The translations under genes and the position numbers were made by a program. The notes beneath the pieces were generated by a model. That model did not search any database. It saw only the letters and a list, made by a program, of their open reading frames with translations, and was not told where the DNA came from. 64,000 nt of DNA from Escherichia coli DSM 30083 = JCM 1649 = ATCC 11775. Lineage in GTDB: Bacteria > Pseudomonadota > Gammaproteobacteria > Enterobacterales > Enterobacteriaceae. The stretch is taken from positions 496,001 to 560,000 of the forward strand of contig NZ_CP033092.2 of NCBI RefSeq assembly GCF_003697165.2. The letters run 5' to 3'. Positions 11,270-21,642 of this stretch are shown here, piece after piece (the stretch's first letter is position 1; every line of letters starts with the position of its first letter).

Positions 11270-13237
11270 ATGGGTATTTTCTCCATTGCTAATCAACATA
11301 TTCGCTTTGCGGTAAAACTGGCGACCGCCATTGTACTGGCGCTGTTTGTTGGCTTTCACTTCCAGCTGGAAACGCCACGCTGGGCGGTACTGACAGCGGC
11401 GATTGTTGCCGCCGGTCCGGCCTTTGCTGCGGGAGGTGAACCGTATTCTGGCGCTATTCGCTATCGTGGCTTTTTGCGCATCATCGGCACATTTATTGGC
11501 TGTATTGCCGGACTGGTAATCATCATTGCGATGATCCGAGCACCATTATTGATGATTCTGGTGTGCTGTATCTGGGCCGGTTTTTGTACCTGGATATCCT
11601 CGCTGGTACGAATAGAAAACTCGTATGCGTGGGGGCTGGCCGGTTATACCGCGCTGATCATTGTGATCACTATTCAGCCGGAACCATTGCTTACGCCGCA
11701 GTTTGCCGTCGAACGTTGTAGCGAGATCGTTATCGGTATTGTGTGTGCAATTATGGCGGATTTGCTCTTTTCTCCGCGATCGATCAAACAAGAAGTGGAT
11801 CGAGAGCTGGAAAGTTTGCTGGTCGCGCAATATCAATTAATGCAACTCTGTATCAAGCATGGCGATGGTGAAGTTGTCGATAAAGCCTGGGGCGATCTGG
11901 TGCGACGTACTACGGCGTTACAAGGTATGCGCAGCAACCTGAATATGGAATCTTCCCGCTGGGCGCGGGCCAATCGACGTTTAAAAGCGATCAATACGCT
12001 ATCGCTGACGCTGATTACCCAATCCTGCGAAACTTATCTTATTCAGAATACGCGCCCGGAATTGATCACTGATACTTTTCGCGAATTTTTTGACACACCG
12101 GTAGAAACTGCGCAGGACGTCCACAAGCAGCTCAAACGCCTGCGGAGAGTTATCGCCTGGACCGGGGAACGGGAAACGCCTGTCACCATTTATAGCTGGG
12201 TCGCGGCGGCAACGCGTTATCAGCTTCTCAAGCGCGGCGTTATCAGTAACACAAAAATCAACGCCACCGAAGAAGAGATCCTGCAAGGCGAACCGGAAGT
12301 AAAAGTAGAGTCAGCCGAACGTCATCATGCAATGGTTAACTTCTGGCGAACCACACTTTCTTGCATTCTGGGCACGCTTTTCTGGCTGTGGACGGGCTGG
12401 ACTTCCGGCAGTGGTGCAATGGTGATGATTGCGGTAGTGACGTCACTGGCAATGCGTTTGCCGAATCCACGCATGGTGGCGATCGACTTTATCTACGGGA
12501 CGCTGGCAGCGCTACCGTTAGGGCTGCTCTACTTTTTGGTGATTATCCCTAATACCCAACAGAGCATGTTGCTGCTGTGTATTAGCCTGGCAGTGCTGGG
12601 ATTCTTCCTCGGTATAGAAGTACAGAAACGGAGATTGGGCTCGATGGGGGCGTTGGCCAGCACCATAAACATTATCGTGCTGGATAACCCGATGACTTTC
12701 CATTTCAGTCAGTTTCTCGACAGCGCATTAGGGCAAATCGTCGGCTGTGTGCTCGCGTTCACCGTTATTTTGCTGGTGCGGGATAAATCGCGCGACAGGA
12801 CTGGACGTGTACTGCTTAATCAGTTTGTTTCTGCCGCTGTTTCCGCGATGACTACCAATGTGGCACGTCGTAAAGAGAATCACCTCCCGGCACTTTATCA
12901 GCAGCTGTTTTTGCTGATGAATAAGTTCCCAGGGGATTTGCCGAAATTTCGCCTGGCGCTGACGATGATTATCGCGCACCAGCGCCTGCGTGATGCGCCG
13001 ATCCCGGTTAACGAGGATTTATCGGCGTTTCACCGACAAATGCGCCGCACAGCAGACCATGTGATATCTGCCCGTAGCGATGATAAACGTCGTCGGTACT
13101 TTGGCCAGTTGCTGGAAGAACTGGAAATCTACCAGGAAAAGCTACGCATCTGGCAAGCGCCACCGCAGGTGACGGAACCAGTACATCGGCTTACGGGTAT
13201 GCTCCATAAGTATCAACATGCGTTGACCGATAGTTAA
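11270..13237 (+). CDS. aaeB: AaeB, aromatic carboxylic acid exporter
   Basis: AaeB is the inner-membrane pump of the aae system (ArAE/FUSC family), thought to relieve toxicity of p-hydroxybenzoate and related acids as a metabolic safety valve. The 655-residue protein shows the family plan of two hydrophobic blocks of about five to six membrane segments (residues about 13-170 and 360-510), each followed by a large cytoplasmic domain. The N-terminal motif RWAVLTAAIVAAGPAFAAGG is typical. It is the last gene of aaeXAB; a strong terminator starts six bases after its stop. Confidence 0.96.
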   Translation: MGIFSIANQHIRFAVKLATAIVLALFVGFHFQLETPRWAVLTAAIVAAGPAFAAGGEPYSGAIRYRGFLRIIGTFIGCIAGLVIIIAMIRAPLLMILVCCIWAGFCTWISSLVRIENSYAWGLAGYTALIIVITIQPEPLLTPQFAVERCSEIVIGIVCAIMADLLFSPRSIKQEVDRELESLLVAQYQLMQLCIKHGDGEVVDKAWGDLVRRTTALQGMRSNLNMESSRWARANRRLKAINTLSLTLITQSCETYLIQNTRPELITDTFREFFDTPVETAQDVHKQLKRLRRVIAWTGERETPVTIYSWVAAATRYQLLKRGVISNTKINATEEEILQGEPEVKVESAERHHAMVNFWRTTLSCILGTLFWLWTGWTSGSGAMVMIAVVTSLAMRLPNPRMVAIDFIYGTLAALPLGLLYFLVIIPNTQQSMLLLCISLAVLGFFLGIEVQKRRLGSMGALASTINIIVLDNPMTFHFSQFLDSALGQIVGCVLAFTVILLVRDKSRDRTGRVLLNQFVSAAVSAMTTNVARRKENHLPALYQQLFLLMNKFPGDLPKFRLALTMIIAHQRLRDAPIPVNEDLSAFHRQMRRTADHVISARSDDKRRRYFGQLLEELEIYQEKLRIWQAPPQVTEPVHRLTGMLHKYQHALTDS

Positions 13238-13242
13238 GTCAA

Positions 13243-13269
13243 AACCGACGCCTGAAGCGTCGGTTTTTT
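13243..13269 (+). terminator. Terminator of aaeXAB
   Basis: The perfect 9-bp stem AACCGACGC / GCGTCGGTT with loop CTGAA is followed by a run of six T's, immediately after the aaeB stop: a textbook intrinsic terminator. Confidence 0.92.
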
Positions 13270-13328
13270 CATGGCTATACTTAGCGATGAACGGCAGAAC
13301 TCGCCGCGAAACGTGACGGTGGCAACAG

Positions 13329-13601
13329 ATGAATATTTATACCTTTGATTTTGATGAGATTGAGAGTCAGGAGGATTTTTATCGTGACTTTAGCCAAACC
13401 TTTGGTCTGGCGAAAGATAAGGTACGCGATCTCGACTCACTATGGGATGTGTTAATGAACGATGTCCTGCCGCTACCACTTGAGATTGAATTTGTTCATC
13501 TGGGAGAGAAAACGCGTCGCCGTTTTGGCGCGTTAATATTGCTGTTTGATGAGGCAGAGGAAGAACTGGAAGGGCATTTGCGTTTTAATGTTCGTCATTA
13601 G
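13329..13601 (+). CDS. yhcO: YhcO, barstar-family protein
   Basis: YhcO is a 90-residue acidic protein of the barstar (ribonuclease inhibitor) family. In the founding member, barstar blocks the RNase barnase. The sequence has the family feel: an acidic N-terminal strand (YTFDFDEIESQEDFY), DLDSLWDVL, which corresponds to the conserved barstar core, and a C-terminal acidic helix (FDEAEEELEG). No ribonuclease gene lies next to it, so either it guards against an unlinked or incoming RNase or it has another role; this is not known. It stands alone between two terminators. Confidence 0.88.
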   Translation: MNIYTFDFDEIESQEDFYRDFSQTFGLAKDKVRDLDSLWDVLMNDVLPLPLEIEFVHLGEKTRRRFGALILLFDEAEEELEGHLRFNVRH

Positions 13602-13604
13602 CGC

Positions 13605-13628
13605 AAAAAAAGCCCCCGAACCGGGGGC
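13605..13628 (-). terminator. Terminator of yhcN (and hairpin after yhcO)
   Basis: The 7-bp stem GCCCCCG / CGGGGGC with an AAC loop lies between convergent yhcO and yhcN. The run of seven A's at its left is a T-run on the minus strand, so it reads as an intrinsic terminator for yhcN. Confidence 0.88.
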
Positions 13629-13655
13629 AATATCGTCGGACAAGACGATGAGGGT

Positions 13656-13919
13656 TTATTTGTACAGTTCAGCCGTAGCGTGCCAGGTGTCACCACTACG
13701 AGCTTCAGTAATCTGGTAGGCCGTTGCGCCTTTCTCTTCCGCTTTTTTGTTCAGCATTTCACGCATATCCATTGGCGAAGACGCCACACCACTTACGGAT
13801 ACGGTCCCGATTGCTTCACGATTTTGTGCTTGTGCAGCATCAATGGAGTCGGCAGCGAATGCACCGAAAGAGAGAACAGAAAGCACACTTAATGCAGCAA
13901 CAGTGGTTTTGATTTTCAT
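13656..13919 (-). CDS. yhcN: YhcN, DUF1471 periplasmic stress protein
   Basis: YhcN is a small periplasmic protein of the YdgH/BhsA/McbA (DUF1471) family, reported to respond to low pH and peroxide. The 87-residue precursor has a clear signal peptide (about residues 1-22, ending FGAFA before ADSID) and the family domain (REAIGTVSVSG, EKGATAYQITEARSG). An in-frame ATG 17 codons upstream would spoil the signal peptide, so ATG at 13919-13917 is chosen; it has GAGGT upstream on the minus strand. It has its own promoter region and terminator. Its exact role is unknown. Confidence 0.93.
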   Translation of the reverse strand: MKIKTTVAALSVLSVLSFGAFAADSIDAAQAQNREAIGTVSVSGVASSPMDMREMLNKKAEEKGATAYQITEARSGDTWHATAELYK

Positions 13920-14282
13920 GATTTTTACCTCGACATAATCTTTTAGCTGGGCCTTTGTTTCGTGACCCATATCACAAAATCAAGTATACACTAATTATTG
14001 AACTAATTAATACCACGCTAACTGTTTCAGTTGATACTAAGTGTTAAAAATGTGAATTTTAATAACAAAAAAGAATTAAAAACACGATCATTTATTGTTA
14101 ATTATAGTATTTTCAATTAGATAATGAATTTTGCATAATGTGCTTTTTTACTATATGTATTCATTGTGTGAATGATATGTCGCAGTAAAACGCACTATTC
14201 GTTAAATGAATCGCAGGGGAAAGCAGGGGGTTGATAGGCAAAAGCAACATTTTCCCCGCCGCCAGAAGCGACGGGGCAGAGA
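13920..14282. other. AT-rich intergenic region between yhcN and argR
   Basis: This 363-base gap holds the yhcN promoter region at its left end, including the CRP-like site at 13958-13979. It then has about 200 very AT-rich bases with runs of A/T and no credible ORF, and finally a GC-rich imperfect hairpin (about 14254-14277) just past the argR stop that could end argR transcription. I see no RNA gene or repeat of known type. AT content suggests H-NS or IHF binding (inference). Confidence 0.6.
13958..13979 (-). promoter_or_regulatory. CRP-like site upstream of yhcN
   Basis: CGTGA-CCCATA-TCACA resembles a CRP site with one mismatch in the left half. Its near edge is 38 bases before the yhcN ATG. 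Motif evidence only. Confidence 0.35.
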
Positions 14283-14756
<474 letters not shown>

Positions 14757-14776
14757 TCACCCGATATGGTGGTTGA

Positions 14777-14815
14777 TACAACATTATTGTGCATACAGAT
14801 GAATTTTTATGCAAA
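14777..14815 (-). promoter_or_regulatory. ARG-box pair (ArgR operator) before argR
   Basis: Two 18-bp ARG boxes are separated by 3 bp, the spacing usual for ArgR hexamer operators. The one at 14798-14815 contains TGAAT-TTTT-ATGCA and fits the palindromic consensus well. The one at 14777-14794 (core AACAT-TATT-GTGCA) is weaker. They lie 24-62 bases before the argR ATG, consistent with autorepression. Confidence 0.75.
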
Positions 14816-14932
14816 CAGTCAGCCCTGAAGAAGGCTGAAATAATGTTATGAAAGAGCGGGATTTTATCAAATTTCGTTATTGAGAAACATGCCTGCGTCA
14901 CGGCCTGCAAATTCTGCTTAAAAGTAAATTAA

Positions 14933-14954
14933 TTGTTATCAAATTGATATTGTT
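14933..14954 (+). promoter_or_regulatory. Possible ArcA site upstream of mdh
   Basis: TTGTTA and TTGATA are direct repeats with an 11-bp period, as in ArcA sites. mdh is known to be repressed by ArcA under anaerobiosis; this particular site is an inference. Confidence 0.3.
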
Positions 14955-15187
14955 TTGGCTGAGCGGTAGGGTATATTGTCACCACCTGTTGGAATGTTGC
15001 GCTAATGCATAAGTGACTGTTAATTACGTAAGTTAGGTTCCTGATTACGGCAATTAAATGCATAAACGCTAAACTTGCGTGACTACACATTCTTGAGATG
15101 TGGTCATTGTAAACGGCAATTTTGTGGATTAAGGTCGCGGCAGCGGAGCAACATATCTTAGTTTATCAATATAATAAGGAGTTTAGG

Positions 15188-16126
15188 ATGAAAGTCGCAG
15201 TCCTCGGCGCTGCTGGCGGTATTGGCCAGGCGCTTGCACTACTGTTAAAAACCCAACTGCCTTCAGGTTCAGAACTCTCTCTGTATGATATCGCTCCAGT
15301 GACTCCCGGTGTGGCTGTCGATCTGAGCCATATCCCTACTGCTGTGAAAATCAAAGGTTTTTCAGGTGAAGATGCGACTCCGGCGCTGGAAGGTGCAGAT
15401 GTCGTTCTTATCTCTGCAGGCGTAGCGCGTAAACCGGGTATGGATCGTTCCGACCTGTTTAACGTTAACGCCGGCATCGTGAAAAACCTGGTACAGCAAG
15501 TTGCGAAAACCTGCCCGAAAGCGTGCATTGGTATTATCACTAACCCGGTTAACACTACAGTTGCGATTGCTGCTGAAGTGCTGAAAAAAGCCGGTGTTTA
15601 TGACAAAAACAAACTGTTCGGCGTTACCACGCTGGATATCATTCGTTCCAACACCTTTGTTGCGGAACTGAAAGGCAAACAGCCAGGCGAAGTTGAAGTG
15701 CCGGTTATTGGTGGTCACTCTGGTGTTACCATTCTGCCGCTGCTGTCACAGGTTCCTGGCGTTAGTTTTACCGAGCAGGAAGTGGCTGATCTGACCAAAC
15801 GTATCCAGAACGCGGGTACTGAGGTGGTTGAAGCGAAAGCCGGTGGCGGGTCTGCAACCCTGTCTATGGGCCAGGCAGCTGCACGTTTTGGTCTGTCTCT
15901 GGTTCGCGCACTGCAGGGCGAACAAGGCGTTGTCGAATGTGCCTACGTTGAAGGCGACGGTCAGTACGCTCGTTTCTTCTCTCAACCGCTGCTGCTGGGT
16001 AAAAACGGCGTGGAAGAGCGTAAATCTATCGGTACTCTGAGCGCATTTGAACAGAACGCGCTGGAAGGTATGCTGGATACGCTGAAGAAAGATATCGCCC
16101 TGGGCGAAGAGTTCGTTAATAAGTAA
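15188..16126 (+). CDS. mdh: Malate dehydrogenase
   Basis: Malate dehydrogenase oxidises malate to oxaloacetate with NAD+ in the TCA cycle and runs in reverse during anaerobic growth. The 312-residue cytoplasmic protein begins with the NAD-binding Rossmann motif GAAGGIGQ (residues 7-14). It carries the substrate and catalytic residues of the family: the loop Arg (VARKPGMDR), Asp150 and Arg153 (TTLDIIRSN), and the catalytic His177 (VIGGHSG). ATG 15188 is preceded by AAGGAG at a good distance; the upstream in-frame ATG at 15122 is not supported. It is monocistronic with a strong terminator. Confidence 0.99.
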
Positions 16127-16144
16127 TTGATTAGCGGATAATAA

Positions 16145-16178
16145 AAAACCGGAGCACAGACTCCGGTTTTTGTTTTTT
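16145..16178. terminator. Bidirectional terminator between mdh and degS
   Basis: The 10-bp stem AAAACCGGAG / CTCCGGTTTT with loop CACAGA has T-runs on both strands, so it can serve both mdh (+) and degS (-). Confidence 0.92.
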
Positions 16179-16188
16179 TACGCTGACC

Positions 16189-17256
16189 TTAGTTGGTCGC
16201 CGGATATTCCTGAATGGTGACCTGCAATGTTAACTGTTTATCGTCACGCATCACGACAACCGGGATCACCGAACCAGGGCGAATTTCTGCCACCTGATCC
16301 ATCGTCTCCAGAGCAGAGATGGCCGGTTTGTTATCCACCGAAATAATCAAATCATTGACCTGAATACCCGCATTCGCCGCTGGGCCGTCAGGTGACACTT
16401 CATTAACCACGATCCCTTGCAGTTGATCTATACCACCGCCTTGCGCGTGCAGTGGTGCGATCTCACGTCCACCAATGCCAATGTAGCCGCGGATCACGCG
16501 ACCATCGCGGATCAGCTTATCCATAATTTTGGTTGCTAACTGGAAAGGAATCGCAAAGCCGATGCCTTCCGGCGTTTCGCCATCGTTACTCTTATCAAAC
16601 GATAGCGTGTTAATGCCCATCAGTTCGCCCAGCGAGTTCACCAGCGCGCCGCCAGAGTTACCGTGGTTAATGGAAGCATCAGTTTGCAGGAAGTTTTGCC
16701 GCCCGGTTGGGTTCAGACCAATTCGACCCGTGGCACTAATAATCCCCTGGGTAATGGTCTGCCCGAGGTTGTACGGGTTACCGATCGCCAGTACCACGTC
16801 GCCAATGTGCGGTACGCGACGTGCATTGATTGGAATGGTAGGTAAACCGCCAGTGGCATTAATTTTAAGTACCGCCAGATCGGTTAGAGAGTCAGATCCC
16901 ACCAGCAATGCTTCAAATACACGTCCATCCTGTAAGGCGACGATGATCTGATCGGCGTCGTTGATCACGTGTTTATTGGTGATGATATACCCGCGTTGAT
17001 CCATGATTACACCAGATCCCAGGGTGCGGATCTCAAGCTGGTTGTGAGAGTTGGTGTTCAAACCGCGGTTATAAACGTTAACCACCGCTGGCGCGGCGCG
17101 GCGAACCGCCAGATTATAGCTGGCAGGCGTCTCATCGGTACTGTCAAATTGCGGAGTGGAAAGCGGGTTAAGGCTGCGCAGCGAAGGCATGGCAACCAGC
17201 AGAATAGCGCCGACAATTAATCCAATCGCAACGGAACGTAAGAGCTTCACAAACAT
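16189..17256 (-). CDS. degS: DegS, sigma-E stress sensor protease
   Basis: DegS is the inner-membrane-anchored HtrA-family serine protease. It senses unfolded outer-membrane proteins through its PDZ domain and makes the first cut in the anti-sigma factor RseA, which releases sigma E. The 355-residue protein has one N-terminal membrane anchor (about residues 4-27). The trypsin-like domain has His96 (TNKHVIND), Asp126 (TDLAVLK) and Ser201 (GNSGGA), and one PDZ domain starts near residue 250. A single PDZ and the anchor distinguish it from DegQ just upstream. It lies 89 bases after degQ and probably has its own promoter. Confidence 0.98.
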   Translation of the reverse strand: MFVKLLRSVAIGLIVGAILLVAMPSLRSLNPLSTPQFDSTDETPASYNLAVRRAAPAVVNVYNRGLNTNSHNQLEIRTLGSGVIMDQRGYIITNKHVINDADQIIVALQDGRVFEALLVGSDSLTDLAVLKINATGGLPTIPINARRVPHIGDVVLAIGNPYNLGQTITQGIISATGRIGLNPTGRQNFLQTDASINHGNSGGALVNSLGELMGINTLSFDKSNDGETPEGIGFAIPFQLATKIMDKLIRDGRVIRGYIGIGGREIAPLHAQGGGIDQLQGIVVNEVSPDGPAANAGIQVNDLIISVDNKPAISALETMDQVAEIRPGSVIPVVVMRDDKQLTLQVTIQEYPATN

Positions 17257-17345
17257 GATGGAGGCATCGTTAAAAAAGGGAACGGCAGCAGCATACCACG
17301 AGTTAACCGGACATCACACGTCAGCCTGATGCCCGGTTTACGACA

Positions 17346-18713
17346 TTAACGCATTAGTAGGTAGAGGCTTTCATTGCCGCGTACAATTTGCAGGGCAATG
17401 ATGGCCGGTTTTGCCGCCAGCACTTTACGCATTTCAGCAATCGAGTTCACCCGATCGCGGTTGACGCCAATGATCACATCGTCTTTTTGCAAGCCAGCCT
17501 GAGCAGCTGGGCTTCCTTTGACAACCTCATCGATCTTAATACCTTTGCCACCATCTTTTAGCTGACCATCGCTCAACGTTGCACCTTCCAGCGCTGGCGT
17601 GATCATTTCAGCGCTGGCCGACGAAGAGGTGCTGGTATCGAGCGTCACTTCTACTTCCAGTGGTTTGCCGTTACGCAGCAGGCCAAGCTTCACTTTTGTG
17701 CCCGGCTCGGTGGTCGCGATACGAGAGCGCAACTCAGCAAAGCTATTCAGCGGTTTGCCGTTGAGGCTGGTAATAATATCGCCCGCTTTGACGCCCGCTT
17801 TCGCCGAGCCAGAACCTGGCAACACTTCGCTGACAAACGCGCCACGCTGCACGTCAAGGTTGAAGGCCTTGGCGATATCGGCACTCATCTCGGTGCCTTT
17901 GATGCCTAACAGGCCGCGTTTGATTTCTCCAAAGTCGATAAGCTGCTGCGCCAGTGTTCGCGCCATATTACTGGGAATGGCAAATCCAATCCCGACGCTA
18001 CCGCCGCCAGGCGCAAGGATTGCAGTGTTGATGCCAATTAACTCACCGTTAAGGTTTAACAGTGCACCGCCGGAGTTACCGCGGTTAATGGAAGCATCTG
18101 TCTGGATAAAGTTTTCCAGACCTTCAAGATTCAACCCGCTGCGGCCTAATGCGGATATAATGCCAGAGGTGGCGGTTTGCCCAAGGCCAAATGGGTTACC
18201 GACCGCCACGGCAAAATCACCGACGCGCAATTTATCGGAGTCGGCAATAGCGATTTGCGTTAATTTGCTCGGGTTTTGAATTTGCAACAGGGCGATATCG
18301 CTCTGGTCATCGCTACCAATCAGTTTTGCATCAAACTCGCGCCCATCATTGAGCTGAATACTGATTTTCTGTGCCTGATTAATCACATGGTTGTTGGTCA
18401 GCACATAGCCTTTATTGGCGTTGATGATGACACCGGAGCCTAAACCTTCGAAGGGTTGTGCAGGTTGATCCGGTAAATCATCACCAAAAAACTTTTTGAA
18501 TTCTTCCGGGATTTTCTGTCCCTGACTGGCCGTTCCTTCCACCCGTACGCTCACCACTGCCGGAAGCACTTTTTCCAGCATTGGAGCCAGACTGGGGAGG
18601 GGGGCCTGATCGGCAACCTGGCCTGGAATCGACGCGACGGCCTGAAATGACGCCGAGAGAGTTAACCCGACACTTAACGCTAATGCACTCAACAGCTGGG
18701 TTTGTTTTTTCAT
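17346..18713 (-). CDS. degQ: DegQ, periplasmic serine endoprotease
   Basis: DegQ is a periplasmic HtrA-family protease and chaperone, a paralogue of DegP, that degrades unfolded envelope proteins in cage-like oligomers. The 455-residue precursor has a signal peptide (about residues 1-27, ending FQAVA). The protease domain has His109 (TNNHVIN), Asp139 (QSDIALLQ) and Ser214 (GNSGGALL), followed by two PDZ domains. An in-frame ATG 14 codons upstream would put a poor extension before the signal peptide, so ATG at 18713-18711 is chosen. A few residues differ from my memory of K-12 (for instance ANKGY and the GIISAL region), as expected for another strain. Confidence 0.98.
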   Translation of the reverse strand: MKKQTQLLSALALSVGLTLSASFQAVASIPGQVADQAPLPSLAPMLEKVLPAVVSVRVEGTASQGQKIPEEFKKFFGDDLPDQPAQPFEGLGSGVIINANKGYVLTNNHVINQAQKISIQLNDGREFDAKLIGSDDQSDIALLQIQNPSKLTQIAIADSDKLRVGDFAVAVGNPFGLGQTATSGIISALGRSGLNLEGLENFIQTDASINRGNSGGALLNLNGELIGINTAILAPGGGSVGIGFAIPSNMARTLAQQLIDFGEIKRGLLGIKGTEMSADIAKAFNLDVQRGAFVSEVLPGSGSAKAGVKAGDIITSLNGKPLNSFAELRSRIATTEPGTKVKLGLLRNGKPLEVEVTLDTSTSSSASAEMITPALEGATLSDGQLKDGGKGIKIDEVVKGSPAAQAGLQKDDVIIGVNRDRVNSIAEMRKVLAAKPAIIALQIVRGNESLYLLMR

Positions 18714-18866
18714 TATTCCTGCTCTCGTACCTGAATGATAAGAAAAGAGATTCAAAACAGTTTGATGTTATTGAATTTTCAGACGGCTAACAATGAGACA
18801 CCAGATTAAATGATAGTCGGGGAGGGAGAGAAGAGGAGGGCGCAATGGCTGCGCCCGAAAAATAAA

Positions 18867-19265
18867 TTAGTCGCGCTTCGCGCCAGTACGCAGCAGGCCG
18901 GATGCGCCTTCAGAATAGTCGCGAGGCATCTGCACCGGTGCCTGATCGTTGCTGGCTTCAGACTCTGCCAGACGATTACGGAACGGGTTTGCTTCCGCAG
19001 ACAGTTCCGGCAGCAGGCTACTGGAGCTTTTCGCCATGTGCTGATACAGCTGGCGATAGTCGTGCGCCATGGTATCCAGTAATTCCGCGCTGCGGGCAAA
19101 GTGGCTAACCAGCTCTTCGCGATACTCGTCCAGTTCAGCTTTATTCTTTTCCAGTTCGTACTGCAACGCCTGTTGCTGGCGTAGTTTACGATTACCAAAA
19201 CGCATGGCCACAGCACCAATAATGATGCCGACGACTAACCCAATTAGCGCATATTCCCAGGTCAT
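18867..19265 (-). CDS. zapG: ZapG (YhcB), inner-membrane cell-envelope/division protein
   Basis: ZapG (YhcB, DUF1043) is a small inner-membrane protein linked to cell division and to coordination of envelope synthesis. The 132-residue protein has one N-terminal membrane segment (about residues 4-22, ALIGLVVGIIIGAVAM) and then a basic, coiled-coil-rich cytoplasmic part (LRQQQALQYELEKNKAELDEY). The start MTWEY is chosen because the GGGAG ribosome-binding site lies 7 bases before it; the ATG two codons upstream abuts that site. It is divergent from zapE, another division gene. Confidence 0.93.
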   Translation of the reverse strand: MTWEYALIGLVVGIIIGAVAMRFGNRKLRQQQALQYELEKNKAELDEYREELVSHFARSAELLDTMAHDYRQLYQHMAKSSSSLLPELSAEANPFRNRLAESEASNDQAPVQMPRDYSEGASGLLRTGAKRD

Positions 19266-19458
19266 GAACATCTCCCGTTGTCTTTTGTTTCCGTAGGGTG
19301 TTGGCTTCAGGCTCCATGCCTGCGGCTGATTATGCCACTATAACCGTTAATTCCACAGAAGTGGAATCCCGACAGCATATCGCGTAGTGTAGAACGGCCT
19401 TTTTTTCGTCAACCGTGAACAACGGCGCACCGATTATTCAAGGAATAACAATAAGATC

Positions 19459-20586
19459 ATGCAAAGCGTTACCCCAACATCGCAATACCTGAAGGCGCTC
19501 AATGAAGGCAGCCATCAACCCGACGACGTTCAAAAAGAGGCCGTCAGCCGCCTGGAAATTATTTATCAGGAACTCATCAATAGCACGCCACCAGCCCCCA
19601 GGACGAGTGGGCTAATGGCGCGGGTCGGTAAGCTGTGGGGTAAACGCGAAGACACAAAGCATATGCCAGTGCGTGGCTTATATATGTGGGGCGGTGTAGG
19701 ACGCGGGAAAACCTGGCTGATGGACCTTTTCTATCAAAGCCTGCCGGGAGAGCGGAAACAGCGCCTGCACTTTCATCGTTTTATGCTGCGGGTACATGAA
19801 GAGCTAACTGCTTTGCAGGGGCAGACCGATCCGCTGGAAATTATTGCCGATCGCTTTAAAGCAGAAACTGACGTGCTCTGTTTTGACGAATTTTTTGTTT
19901 CTGATATTACCGACGCCATGCTACTTGGCGGCCTGATGAAAGCCCTGTTCGCTCGCGGAATAACGCTGGTAGCGACGTCAAATATTCCGCCGGACGAACT
20001 TTATCGAAATGGCCTGCAACGTGCGCGTTTTTTGCCTGCAATCGATGCTATTAAACGGCATTGTGATGTAATGAACGTGGACGCTGGTGTTGATTATCGA
20101 CTGCGTACACTCACTCAGGCGCATCTGTGGCTTTCGCCCCTCAACGATGAAACCCGGGCGCAAATGGATAAACTATGGTTGGCGCTGGCGGGGGCGAAAC
20201 GAGAAAATTCACCGACGTTAGAAATCAACCATCGGCCATTGGCGACAATGGGCGTCGAGAACCAGACGCTGGCGGTTTCTTTTACTACGCTGTGCGTCGA
20301 CGCCCGCAGTCAGCATGACTATATTGCGCTCTCACGCCTCTTTCACACGGTCATGTTGTTTGATGTACCAGTTATGACGCGGTTGATGGAGAGCGAAGCG
20401 CGGCGCTTTATTGCGCTGGTGGATGAGTTTTACGAGCGCCATGTCAAATTAGTGGTGAGTGCAGAAGTGCCGCTGTATGAAATTTATCAGGGCGAGCGGC
20501 TGAAGTTTGAGTTCCAGCGTTGCCTGTCACGTCTGCAAGAGATGCAAAGCGAAGAGTATTTGAAGCGCGAGCATTTGGCGGGGTAA
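19459..20586 (+). CDS. zapE: ZapE, AFG1-like division ATPase
   Basis: ZapE (YhcM) is a cytoplasmic P-loop ATPase of the AFG1/LACE1 family that associates with the Z ring and is needed for division under some stresses, such as anaerobic or high-temperature growth. The 375-residue protein has the Walker A motif GGVGRGKTWL near residue 77 and a Walker B-like segment LCFDEFFVSD. The arginine-containing C-terminal AAA-like region includes FIALVDEFYERHVK. The length is normal. It is divergent from zapG with a 193-base gap and lies upstream of rplM-rpsI. Confidence 0.95.
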   Translation: MQSVTPTSQYLKALNEGSHQPDDVQKEAVSRLEIIYQELINSTPPAPRTSGLMARVGKLWGKREDTKHMPVRGLYMWGGVGRGKTWLMDLFYQSLPGERKQRLHFHRFMLRVHEELTALQGQTDPLEIIADRFKAETDVLCFDEFFVSDITDAMLLGGLMKALFARGITLVATSNIPPDELYRNGLQRARFLPAIDAIKRHCDVMNVDAGVDYRLRTLTQAHLWLSPLNDETRAQMDKLWLALAGAKRENSPTLEINHRPLATMGVENQTLAVSFTTLCVDARSQHDYIALSRLFHTVMLFDVPVMTRLMESEARRFIALVDEFYERHVKLVVSAEVPLYEIYQGERLKFEFQRCLSRLQEMQSEEYLKREHLAG

Positions 20587-20608
20587 AACCTGCCACAAAT
20601 CACAAAAA

Positions 20609-20627
20609 GGGGTCGATCTTTGACCCC
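20609..20627. terminator. Hairpin after zapE, at the rplM promoter
   Basis: GGGGTC and GACCCC form a 6-bp stem with a 7-base loop, 22 bases past the zapE stop. It overlaps the -35 region of the rplM promoter. The T content after it is modest, so termination is only plausible. Confidence 0.35.
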
Positions 20628-20641
20628 GACTTCTCTATAAT
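20618..20641 (+). promoter_or_regulatory. Promoter of rplM-rpsI
   Basis: A perfect -10 hexamer TATAAT (20636-20641) is followed by a GC-rich discriminator (CCTGCGACC), typical of stringently controlled ribosomal promoters. The -35 region is poor. The resulting leader of about 155 bases before rplM fits the known autogenous control by L13 at the mRNA level. Confidence 0.6.
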
Positions 20642-20718
20642 CCTGCGACCCCACGTTACAAGAAAGTTTTTTTTCCCGAAACTTTTTGTGTGCTGGCATA
20701 GGCTATTCGAAGGGGTAG

Positions 20719-21234
<516 letters not shown>

Positions 21235-21246
21235 TCGGGATTATAG

Positions 21247-21642
<396 letters not shown>

